From: Grifola frondosa
Taxonomy: Eukaryota > Basidiomycota > Agaricomycetes > Polyporales > Grifolaceae
Assembly: GCA_001683735.1 (NCBI GenBank)
Contig: LUGG01000032.1
Location: forward strand, 1 to 64,000
Direction of reading: 5' to 3'
Length of the DNA stretch: 64,000 nucleotides
Shown here: one piece after another, positions 21,620 to 31,565 of the stretch
How positions within the stretch are numbered: position 1 is the first letter of the stretch
How the letters are laid out: each line of letters begins with the position of its first letter
The notes under the pieces: generated by a model
Told to the model about the DNA's origin: nothing
What the model saw: only the letters and a program-made list of their open reading frames with translations
Database searches by the model: none
Made by a program: the position numbers and the translations under genes

Positions 21620-23826
21620 TGTCGTGAGTATGTGGTGTGAGATAGTAACCACTGTATAAAACGATCTCGATAATCACCGAACCAAAATAGAAAAATCTAT
21701 CTGTGGCAGGGCGAAATATACGCGAAGGGAATCGAGGTATGAAATCAATTTTATACTGCACCAAGCTTGACGGGTTTTTCCTGCTTTCCCAGTTATAGGC
21801 CTGGCCGAATCCGTTGGGGGGTGTTATCACAATCACGAAGGTAGGTACGATCCCAAGTGAATGTTTAACGATGATACGATGATGACTTGCCCGGTACGTT
21901 TGTCACTTCTACCTCTCCTCGATATGTCTCCTGTTCTTCTGCTGATGCTCCCTCCGAGGAAGACTTCTCTTTCCTGTCCTATCAACAGTCAACCTTGCCC
22001 ACCTCTGTATGGGGTTGCTGCACTGCTGTGACCTGGAAACTGGGGACCAAGACTTCAACCTTGCCCACCTCTGTTGTGGGGTTTCCTGAAGTGATGTCCG
22101 GACTGTGGTAAGCAAGTCAACTGACTATGACGCTTCTGGCTGTGAGACTTTGAGAGTAGAAATCTGGTGTGATTTGGTATGGAGTGAAGTGGGGTGGTGG
22201 GGATACAGAATGGTATCCTTGCCGCCTTGGAGGTCCTCCTTGTTAGGGAAGTGCTGTGTCTGTGTGGCTGAGTGTGTACACCTATGTGCACACCTGTGAT
22301 GACGTGAGATATCCCTGTGATACCTCAGTCAAGTGATCTAGTCTGCTGAGTCTGGGGGGAATCTGGAGGGTGATCCAAATTCCAGTGGAGACTGTGTTTC
22401 TGGCTGCTGCTGGTGGATCCAGTTCTTTGATCCAGTTCTGTTGGATCCAATTTTTTGGATCCAATTCTATTGCCCTCTCTAAGGCAAGAAAGGAGCTCTT
22501 TATATACCTTTTGAGAGGGCCCAGAATTCTCCCCGGACTCTTCTTCTCAGACTGTTCCAGCACTTTCCGGGAGGCTCCAAGCACAAGAAACCATGGTAAC
22601 TACTGTGCTAGAATCTTCCAGTCCTTTCCAAAGTGTTTTCCTGAATGTTCCAGCTGCATCTCCTGCACTGCCTCTCTGACTTCCTCCAATCAGAGCTCTC
22701 CTAGGTCACCCGGCCCTCAGATTTGCATAGCTTTAGTAAGGCTCTTACAAATCTGGGGCAGGGGATTACAAACCCAAGGTGCCCTTTTCTCCATTTCAAG
22801 GACCTTTCTCTCACAGAGTACATAGCCTTGAAGACTTTGTCATCCATTTGAGATATTCCCTGACTAATGGAGGTCCTCTACCTTATAAATTTGCACAGCC
22901 TTAGTAAGGCAATCACAAATCTAGGGTAGGGCCCTTACAAATCTGGGGGAGTTAGTCTGCCACTTTGAGAAGCACATGGTCTATGGTTCCAGGGCTGTGA
23001 GTCTCCTGAAGGCTGTTCTACATCACCTCAGGTGGCTTGTGGCTGTGTATCCCTGTGACCATTGCCATGCTTCTCTTTTCAAAGGCTGTACAGACTTTCC
23101 CAGGACTCTGCCTTTCTTCCAGTCCCTTCCAGAATTTGCTAACCTGATCTTCTTCTTCCTGTTTCCGCGATGTCCTGCTGTGTCCAACTCCTTGTCTCCT
23201 GACTTTCCTGCACCTGATTCTTTCCCGCACTCCTTCTCCTCATGACCCTCCATGCTTTCCCATCCCATCCTACTTGATTTAACGATGGTTGTCGTCGTTT
23301 ACAAGTGGGTGAAGAGGGTAAATCATGGATTCCGGCTTCGTCATCTCGTTATCCGGACTGACAGCGTATAGGGAATATCGCCACCAGGTCATTGCATAGG
23401 AGACGAGCGAATGCTGAACGTACTCGTATCGTACTGCGAAACCAATGGTGCAGGTGCCGTCGATGTGAGAAAGGGCGAGGAATATTCGTGTTTCCTGGTA
23501 CTGGATGATGTGGTCGATATGGCCCGTGAACGTAATTCCGGATCGATCTGTAAGGTGCACGAATCCGGACAGTGGCATGAGGTCGAATCCGGTGGCGAGT
23601 GTGTCGTATAATAGGATGGGGAACCGAGGATCGATTACCATGGGGCACCATGGCATGCGTCGATTGGGTGGGATTGGGTGGAGATTTGACATGATTGATG
23701 ATGTCTAAACTCGATCCCGATGGTGGCCTTCGTGTGCTGTGCATATTACGGCACTCGGTTGACTTGGTTGCCAAAGATGGTTATTTTTGGCCCTGTCCAG
23801 GTACCAACCACGTTTGGTGCGTGACA
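21620..23826 (-). repeat. 3' LTR of Z
   Basis: 2207 bp. It contains a minus-strand TATA box (22498-22506, TATATAAAG on the minus strand) and a 137-codon ORF (23279-23692). It differs from the other LTR by only a few small indels. Confidence 0.85.
23279..23692 (-). CDS. LTR-encoded 137-residue ORF (copy 1)
   Basis: An open frame inside the Z LTR, about 135 nt from the LTR's 5' edge in element orientation and well upstream of its TATA box. Composition looks protein-like (mixed hydrophobic and aromatic, with stretches such as WCPMVIDPRFPILLYDTLA and GHIDHIIQYQETRIFLALSH). No signal peptide, and no family recognised. It overlaps a second frame (23349-23774) of more biased composition, which I take as its shadow. 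It may be chance, but it is kept intact in both LTRs. Confidence 0.4.
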   Translation of the reverse strand: MSNLHPIPPNRRMPWCPMVIDPRFPILLYDTLATGFDLMPLSGFVHLTDRSGITFTGHIDHIIQYQETRIFLALSHIDGTCTIGFAVRYEYVQHSLVSYAMTWWRYSLYAVSPDNEMTKPESMIYPLHPLVNDDNHR

Positions 23827-23872
23827 TCCGCCCCACAGTCGATCCAACCGTCCTCGGTTGTCCAACTTCTCG

Positions 23873-25558
23873 TCAGGTTCTGTATTGGCTTCTGGTCCTC
23901 TGGCTGACTGGCCAGCTGTCCTCGGGATCTGTGACATCATCGAGTCCCTGATCCTCATCGCTGGATTCTTCATCGGCTATTCCTGTCTGGTCTTCTTCGT
24001 CTGGCTGAGTCCTTTCCTGCTCCAGATCTTCAAGATTATCCATCGTCGGATGGTATGCTAGAAGTCTGAATGCAGCGACTCCTTCTCGAACTACATCTCC
24101 ATTGAGTTCCTTGAGAATATACGATCCTCCAGCCGTTTGCCTAACCACTTCAAATGGTCCTAGGTATCGCGGCTTGTGTTTTCGATTCATCTCTCGTTCT
24201 ATTTGAGAATTACGCTGCAGGACTAGGTCACCTGGCTGGTAGCTTTCTCTGAACAAGCGATGAGCGAACCGATGCTCAAACTGCTCTTTTTGAGGCTAAC
24301 CGAGACTTGGTGAGAGCTTGTACTGCTCTGGCCACATCCTCCGGTCGCCTTTCCAACTGTCTGATGCGTAATGCTAGGAGTTCTTCTGGAGGCATGTTCT
24401 TGCGGAACCCTTCCACCATGAAGGTAGCTTCTCGCAAGTCCATAGGAAATACTGGGTGCACTCCATGCAGAAGGTAATAAGGGCTATATCCTGTGGCTCG
24501 CCTAACTGTGACTCGATCGGCAAACAGTGCATGCGGTAGCAGTTCTGGCCAACGAGAGATATTGCCTTGGCATGCTTTCACCAGGGCTTCGCGAATAATG
24601 AAATGTCCACGCTCCACAACTCCATTGGCTGATGAGTTATATGCAGAGATTCGCACCTGGGGAATGTTATAGCGTCTGGCCAATCTCTCGAATGCTCCCT
24701 TTGTCTCGGATCCATTATCCGTGGTTACTTGACCAACTGCTCCGTATCGGCAAATAATCTGTTCCCAAAAGAATCTGGCCACTGCCTCTGAGGATGTACT
24801 GTTTAGCGCTCTTCCTTCTGTGACTCCTGACAAATCATCTCGACATGCAACAATGCAGGTTTTTCTTCCTACAGTTGGCATGAACATGATGTCCAGGTAC
24901 ACTTTCGTGAACAAGGTTGCAGGCGCCGAGATCCGGGGTGGTATGGCTACTTTCTTGACACTCCGAATCTGGCATTCCCTGCAAGCCTGGACATACTGCC
25001 GCACATCGGATCGATAGAAGGGCCAGAAGAATCGGAGCTTGACTGTTTCGAAGGTAGAAAACTCTCCTCGATGCCCCAATTCATCATGTGCTTGCTTCAA
25101 AATCGATAACCTCTCTTTCGCTTCCAACACTACTCTGGTCGGGATTCCATTCTCTTGTTTTCGGAAGAGAAGGTCATCCTTCAGAAAGTAGTGTCGACAT
25201 TTTCGAAGGAAGCGTGTTCTTGCTGCTGTTTTGTCAAACTCGGGCAAATCAAAGGTTTCTAAGAAATCCCTGATCTGGCGGAGTCGGACGTCCTGGCTGG
25301 TTGTGGTCGATATGAACACCTGATTCTGTGGTTCGTCTTCTTCGGCATATGGTCCATAAATCTGTCTCCTGTTGCTGCTGGTTGGAAACCCTAAGAATAA
25401 GGCTATGTTGTCCAACCACTCGTCGTCTTCTTCGTCTATCTCTTCTCCTTCTCCGAGAGCTCGCCTAGACAGGGCATCTGGTCCCTGATGCTTGGCTGCT
25501 GGTACATGTATCAGTTTGAAACTGAACAGTAGGATCCCCTGGATCCACCGATTGATTG
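23873..25558 (-). CDS. Z RNase H tail and integrase (one frameshift)
   Basis: This reads leftward from the last RNase H residues (TINRWIQG...LIHVPA...GPDALSRR, about 25440-25558). It continues through an HHCC zinc domain (H-X3-H then C-X2-C, QACRECQIR) to a DDE core: YLDIMFMP, TTDNGSET and NGVVERGH carry D, D and E. The C-terminal domain follows in another frame (24256-23873, with KPRYLGPFEVV and GGSYILKE). A run of five A near 24287-24291 probably accounts for the frame change. The upstream end is cut abruptly in RNase H at about 25558. Confidence 0.75.
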
Positions 25559-25622
25559 TGTAGGTTTGATGATGATGATGAGTACTTGTGTGGGTGCAAA
25601 ATATGGGAGGGTCTGGGCTTTT

Positions 25623-26386
25623 TTAGTTTAGTGTCTTTGTGGACTCGTCTGGAAGCGAGAAATCCATCATTGACTCCTTTCTTCTAGCTGCTTCCTCCGC
25701 ACGTTTCTTCACAGTCCTTTTCTTCATCATCATGACTCGAAGGGATTCTGAATCCCGTCGCACAGATCTCCACATGGGCCTTTGACTAGGTCGATGCTTC
25801 TTCTGCCATGCCCGTTTTCCTGTTGCGCTGCCTAGTTGAGGAGTTGGGGCTGGAGCATATAGTCCATCCTCCAATTCCTCTTCTGCTGTATCTGTTTGTC
25901 TGCTGTCCACTAGAACCTTGGTAGATTCTTTATCAACTGTCTCTGCATGTAGATCATCTGATGGAGTAAATGATTGGGAAAGAGGGTGCTCATAGAAGGT
26001 GCTGTCCATGTTCATCAAAAGTTTGTAATTGGAAAGATGCATCAATTGCCTCGGATCTGGACTTGGTCATGTACGTCCTGTTCCAATGACTTGAAAGATG
26101 TCGGAATTGGGTGCAGAAGCTGATGAAGTTGTAGGCCAACGTTAAACGTGGTCCTCAATCTCTCCTTTACCCAGTTCCGCTTCAATCTCCGTCCGGTCGT
26201 CAACATTTTTGCTATCGTTTCTTTCCTAGTACGAGGCTTCTGAGAACGATAGATTTTCCAATTAGCACTTCTCTTTTCCATCTTCTCCATGGCCTTCATC
26301 AGCCTTTCTGTAAATGCCCGTCGCATGACCGGATTCTGTAGAATCGCATTCAAAGCTGCTGGAGTCATGCTCAGCAGAATAGTCAA
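25623..26386 (-). CDS. Hypothetical protein(s) within Z cargo
   Basis: Two overlapping minus frames: 26386-26042 (114 codons, or 107 from the second ATG at about 26365) and 26045-25623. The first is basic and helical (for example RRAFTERLMKAMEKMEKR). The second is acidic at first and then Lys/Arg-rich (MMMKKRTVKKRAEEAARRK). They may be one protein with a frameshift or a missed intron. A minus-strand TATA (TATATAAAG, about 26428-26436) lies 45-60 bp upstream, so this looks like a transcription unit. No family recognised. Confidence 0.35.
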
Positions 26387-27278
26387 AGGGGATAGTGAGT
26401 TGATTTTATCCTAAAATCCTCTCCCTTTATATAGACTTTCTTCCTGCTGAGTAATACTCGGTAGTCAGCAACTTTGTGGCTATGCCTGCCTTACAAATTC
26501 CTTCTGGATCCTTCCAGCAGGAACCAGGTTTAGCAGCTAGGCTGTGTGGTGACTCATGCTATGTCTCCACACCGTGTGCTCAAGCTATGCTATACCCTAG
26601 TTACCTGTGGCTGTCCTCTGCTGTCCATGCATCCTGTGTTATTTTCCTGTCTCCTGATCAAATATCAGGGTTCTAGGAAATTTCTGGGGAATTCTAGGCC
26701 ACAGTTGCTCATTTCTCTCAGAAATGTGCGATTTTTCCGACCTGAATATCGGATAGATCGCTTCGCAAACTGTTCCGTTGAATTCTACGCCCCAAAAAAC
26801 GTCTGGCATGTCTGCGCTTGAAATGTCTCATGGTCCTGCGGCTCGGTTTTTTGAATATCCGTGCTGCAGGAGCCTGCATTTCCTTGAAGTCCTCTGCTCA
26901 CGTGACCGTAAAGTCGCGCGACGCGTCCTCTTGGGCGCGTTTTCCTGCTTGTCCTAGACTGGGGTTTCGATAGCGCGCGTCATTTCAGACGCTGGCATCT
27001 ACTCCCTCAGTACTTGTGACCTGTGACGTTACCCAGGTGCGCGCCAATTCGAGCGCTCGGGTTGGGTCCTGCCATTCTGCATGCGCGCTTGTGACTCTAA
27101 TCAGTCACGCGCATTGCTGGCTTGACCGTTACGTCCATTGCTTGCAGACTCCGGTCTGCCTCTAATCTGCCTCTATCGCCGATACCCTCTGGCTCGACTT
27201 CCTCCTCCTCTCTCTCTCCCTGCTGCTGCTGCTCTGGTTGTCTGTCTGTCTGTCATGTCCTCCTGCTCATCCCTTGGC

Positions 27279-29179
27279 TAGACGACGTACGCCTCGTCGG
27301 CGACGCTCTGCGCTCGGTGAGTCTCTGTGTCCTCGGCGTCGTCTCTGTCGGCGATCGCTCGATCCTGCTCCTCAGCTCGTCGGGCGCGCTCTGCCCCGAC
27401 TCTATCCCTCTCGCTCTGCCATCTCAGGAGTTCGCTCCGAAACTCCTTCCAATCGTCGTCATCTCGCGGACGATGGAGGCGAACGTCTTGCCCACGGCGC
27501 TCGGGCTACCTGCGCGCGATACGAAGTCACGCGCGCGTGTCGGGAGCGGGTGTCGGGCTATCTCGTTGAGCAACCCTACGGGTGCCTCGAGTTCTGGTAC
27601 GTCCTCTTCCTTCCTCATCCGCGAGTGCTCCTGCTGATCCATCATCAGCAGAGCCATCTCTGTCCATCTCCTCTACGGGTTCTATCCCGTCTGCTGCTGC
27701 TCGGGCTCGTTCAGTTCGAGCGCTGTCAACGACTGCAGGATATGATCCATCGTTCGGGGGCTGCTGGGTGCGTCGTTTCGAGTTGCTTCCTTACTACTGA
27801 TTCTGTTGCCTCCTTTCCAGGCTTTTTGTACCTTCTAGGGACCCTTTCTATCCTCGCGCGCACTCTGTGCTCGCGAACGACAGGCTGGATTCGAAGATTC
27901 GTACAATACAGACATCAGACTGGGATGCTTCTCGAATCACGCGGCTCATCCTTCCCCTTCACATTCCTTGGATCTTCCTGGTCTCTCCGCCGCCAATCCT
28001 TCCGTACAACGCTCGCTTGAATGACGTGACGAGTGCCTTAACGAAGCGTCTCTCGTTAGACCCCATTCCTCCACCGGTATCCCTAGCAGCGCGTCAAGAT
28101 TCTCGCGCTCGGCGGTTTGCAACACCAGCGCTGAATCAGACGGTACGTGCTTCGATCCCGAGGAAGTTAGGTCGGCTAACAGACGTTTCTTCAGCATGCG
28201 GCGACGATTAAAGAGGCGGAACGTACGGCGCGGTTCGCGATAGTCTACGCGCGGCATCGGGCGCAGAACACGCTCTTCTTTACCGGCCATACGCTGCTCC
28301 AGGTCGCTGAGGGATGTAAGCGGCGACATCTGTCGGAGCTCCTCCGACGCACGGTTCTCGACAGCTGTCTCGCTGCTCGAGTATCCGCGCGGCGGTCCCT
28401 TTGTTTCCGCGGACGCAGTCTCTCCGTCAACACCCTCCAGCCGGCAACTTCTTCTTCTACCAGCTCGGGCAGTGTCTCCTCTCTCTCGCCATCCTTCATC
28501 TCCACATCACTCGTGAGCTTGCGGCGGCGCGCTTCCTTCTTTCACTGTCCGTCACTGCTTCCTCGACGACCGTCTCGAGGTACTCGATCCCATCATCCAT
28601 CGACATACGCGTCTGCGAGCTCGGCGGCGGTGCAGGCGGCGTCGGTGACTGTGGCATATACTGTGGAGAGGCCGGGTACGCTAACTCGGGCCACCCTCCA
28701 AACGGTCTCGCTGCTGGCGGACGGGCCACGAGAAGCGAGGCGACAAGTGCGCTCTCCCGTCTCTCGTTCCCTCCGCTACGTCTTCCTGCGGGGTCCGAGT
28801 TTCTGCGCATCGCAGGAACCTCTGGACATCCGCGTGGGGCGTCCGGTGTTTCATCAATAAGAAGCACACCGTCCCCTCTGATCACATCAACTGGAGTCCT
28901 GAACTCGACATTGCGTACCACGAAGGCTCGAACCTGAGCGTCGGGCCTCGGGGTAGGCATGGCGGCGATATTCCAGGGTGCTTCGACGTTCGGGAGGTCA
29001 TAGGCTTCGTTCACGATGAGCGCTGACCTTCCGACCCAGCGAAGAGATGGCGTTCGAAGGAGCCTGAGGTGGAAGTCGCGAATCCGCTCCCAGCGCGTTG
29101 CGGGAGCCGGCGTCGCGACAGAGGCCATGGCTCTATAGAGGGGAGGACCCATGGTGAGCCTGCTACTTTTCCAGCTCAT
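27279..29179 (-). pseudogene. Hypothetical gene in Z cargo, several frames
   Basis: Protein-like sequence runs in four successive frames: 29179-28496 (227 codons, including WERIRDFHLRLLRTPSLRW and a Pro-rich end), 28505 to about 28330, 28329 to about 27960 (for example LEQRMAGKEERVLRPMPRV) and 27657-27430. It is followed by an Arg/Glu-rich helical tail (WKEFRSELLRWQSERDRV) that ends at a stop near 27279. A GTATAAAAG TATA box (about 29190-29200) lies upstream and the best start may be the inner ATG at 29152. Frame changes may be indels or unrecognised introns. Function unknown. Confidence 0.35.
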
Positions 29180-29344
29180 ACTGCTGCTGGCTTTTATACT
29201 CCTCCAGGTCCCCTATGTTTTCCTCTATGTTTCCATCCTCTCCATCTACAGCAGCTTCCTTTTCGGGCGACTCTCTTCACTCGTGATCGGGATCTGTCCT
29301 GGTACCCGGGGCATATCCCGCGGTTCTTCCATCAGACTCGGACT

Positions 29345-29693
29345 GTGATGCTCTGGCCCTCCTACTTCCTGCGAGACGCCGCGGCATCGAATTTCGCCTT
29401 ATTCGGGCAAATTCTGTGCTGCGCGCTGCCTCGCTCGCGGAGCTGTAGGTCCGCCGAGTGCATTTTCGGAGGTAAGCAGCCGAGTTCCATACTCTGACTC
29501 TTCCTTCCGATCCGCTGACCATCTCTTCTAGTCTCTAGGCCGCGTCGCGCGCCATGGCCTATTGTCCATGCGCTTCTGTGCGGCGCTTCCTTTCCGGCAT
29601 CCGCGCGCACTTTGCAGTGCTCCAGCGCGTGCTACGAGCGGCGCGCTCACAATTCCGACGGGGAGTACGCGTCATTACGCGTCAGCTGGTACG
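29345..29693 (+). CDS. Possible two-exon + strand gene in Z cargo
   Basis: An ATG at about 29348 opens a short exon ending in CGGAG|GTAAGC (near 29470). After an acceptor near 29532, an Arg-rich open stretch follows and stops at CAGCTG|GTACGTCC (near 29690). That donor motif recurs twice in the unit at 30052-30488. The evidence is only splice signals and openness. Confidence 0.2.
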
Positions 29694-29965
29694 TCCTCTG
29701 ACGTCCTGACTGCCACCATCGTACTATTGTGTTTTTCGTTGCGGGGCTCGTTGCCGTTCTTCTGCTGCTAGTTCCCTTCTTTCTTGAACTGCCTTGAGCC
29801 CAGACATGCCTTGACATTCTGGCTCGTTCCTTCTGTGGTCTGTTTCTCGGCGCGTTCCTACGCCCGATGAGATCCACATGGCGCAAAGAGTGCAGGTGAT
29901 GGGTAGCTCGGACCCGACGCACAATGCTGTGCGGGTCCTGGCTGACTCATCCAGCTTGCCTGCTC

Positions 29966-29975
29966 CTATATAAGA
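29966..29975 (+). promoter_or_regulatory. TATA box of the 30052 unit
   Basis: CCTATATAAGAGG lies 80-90 bp upstream of the ATG at 30052. Confidence 0.5.
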
Positions 29976-30051
29976 GGCCAGGGCAACTCCCTTTGGACTG
30001 CCCTGTGGTCCACTCTTCGGCTCATCTGACCAGGTTGAACCTCGGCCTCCA

Positions 30052-30488
30052 ATGTCGCGTCAAGCATTCGCGACATCGCGGCGTTCGTACGCGGTAAGCG
30101 TCTTGCCTGGTATTCCGTCCGTTTCGGGTGCTAATGGTTCTCGTAGGTAGGTATGCCCTTGCCTCGGAGTGCAATACGCGACTCGTTTTCAGCTGGTACG
30201 TCCTATCCCACTCGTTCCATGTCTGCACACTCTAATTTCGACCTTCCTTTTTAGGTCTCCACTGTGAGGCGCCCCACACTCGGCTATCAAGTGTCGGCGG
30301 TTCCTCGTCCTGTTCTGCTGGTACGTCCATTCCGTTCGTCGAGCCCACATCCTCTAACCTTCGCATTGCTAGGCTTCACCCTCGCACTGCGAATTAGTTC
30401 GGAATGGGCACGTTCGGCGGACGTCTGTCTCGAAGCGATGGGCGCATTCGCCCCGCAGTTCGAGAACTTCTTCTTCGGCTCCGTGTAG
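30052..30488 (+). CDS. Small mini-exon gene in Z cargo
   Basis: Four short exons fit together in one frame: 30052-30093, 30147 to about 30196, about 30255 to about 30320, and about 30373-30488. The introns are 50-60 bp with GTAAGC or GTACGTCC donors, CTAAT-type branch sites and TAG acceptors. The product would be about 95 residues, ending in Phe-rich FENFFFGSV. Two exons end in the same GCTG|GTACGTCC junction, suggesting exon duplication. No family recognised. The gene model is hypothetical and unsupported by homology. Confidence 0.3.
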
Positions 30489-30626
30489 TGTCGTCCTACT
30501 CCTGTATTCTGCTGTCGATACCTGTCGTATCCGAGATCCTGTCTGTGCTGCCGATTTCCAAAAAACCCAAGAGATTTATCATACTGCCCGATGAACAGAC
30601 CCACGGCCTGTGTGGCTACCGCTGTT

Positions 30627-30680
30627 GATTACAGCGCGAATCATATTGCCCCGCTGGGCATATGATTCGCTACTGTAATC
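30627..30680. repeat. 20-bp stem hairpin
   Basis: GATTACAGCGCGAATCATAT pairs with ATATGATTCGC-CTGTAATC across a 12-nt loop, with one small bulge. It may mark the edge of the inserted segment or a transcript terminator. Confidence 0.6.
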
Positions 30681-31565
30681 GACTTGGTACTTCGCCGGAG
30701 AACTATTCCGATAGCCCTCCTTCCTTCCTACCCGATTGGACCTTACATAATGATAACGACGCATTGACATCGATGCCCCCCTCCAAAAATAACCTCTGCC
30801 TCCTGGTATCCGAAACTCTGGGCCTCTCTGTCCCAAGTTTGTGTGGATCTCTCCCGCCTCGCACCCACGTGTTCGACCATGCCGTCATGGCTATGCGCCG
30901 ACCCGAACGTGTCAAAATGCTTGCGGTCCAGTGGTTCGTTACCATACTGATGTCTGGGGCACCCCTTGTATACATCCTATTTTTATCATCTAGCCTAGGC
31001 TCCATCATATGGGTCCGGAATTTTGGCAAAGTTGACACCACCATCTGATTGACATACAGATGTCACAGTTATCTCTGGTTCTCTGAGGTAATGGGAGCCA
31101 GGCAAGGTCTTATAAACGCCTTCTGGTAGGCCCATTCCTTTCTTCATTATTCCTGTCTTCTTGATCCAACAGCGTTTCTCCCCGAATATGCCATTCGAGG
31201 TCCTGCTCCACTGTCGATCGTCCGGTCCAAAGTGCTGACCTGTCGTAGATCAACACACGTGTCTTCTTTCTGATGAACACTGAGACGCATTATGGAAAGG
31301 TCACGGCGGTGGAAACTGTGGACGTAAGTGACCACAGTTCCCTCATCTGGCTGGTGCCTTAATCACTTCCCCTTTCAGGGTGTTTCCTTGGTGATTATCA
31401 AGCCCGATGATCTGCCGGAACGTTCCATGAAGCTCCCGTACGTGCTTCTTCTGTGAACCACAGCTTCAGCCACCTAACCACCTCCCCCTTTTTACAGAGA
31501 ATTCTCCGTTTTCAGGGTACGGGAAGCGGTCTAGTTCGGTAGCCGGAACCTGTATCATACTGCTG

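Larger units (their letters stand above)
25559..31470. other. Unfamiliar 5.9-kb segment replacing RT of Z
   Basis: It sits between the protease ORF and the cut RNase H of Z. No RT motif (such as a YxDD box) is visible on either strand. It holds at least three gene-like units with their own TATA boxes: minus at 26386-25623, minus at 29179-27279 and plus at 30052-30488. It is richer in GC than its flanks in the middle (about 26900-29700). Whether it is a separate insertion or rearranged cargo cannot be decided here; exact borders are uncertain, especially the right one. Confidence 0.5.

Noticed and set aside
23349..23774. 141-codon minus frame in the Z LTR (and 38091-38516)
   Set aside because: His/Arg/Pro-rich and overlaps the more natural 137-codon frame; likely its shadow.
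27238..28020. 260-codon plus-strand open frame
   Set aside because: Arg/Ser/Pro-biased composition opposite a more protein-like minus-strand gene (29179-27279) in a GC-rich stretch; treated as a shadow.
30627..30680. Helitron 3' end
   Set aside because: A strong hairpin is present, but no CTRR terminus follows at the usual distance on either strand.
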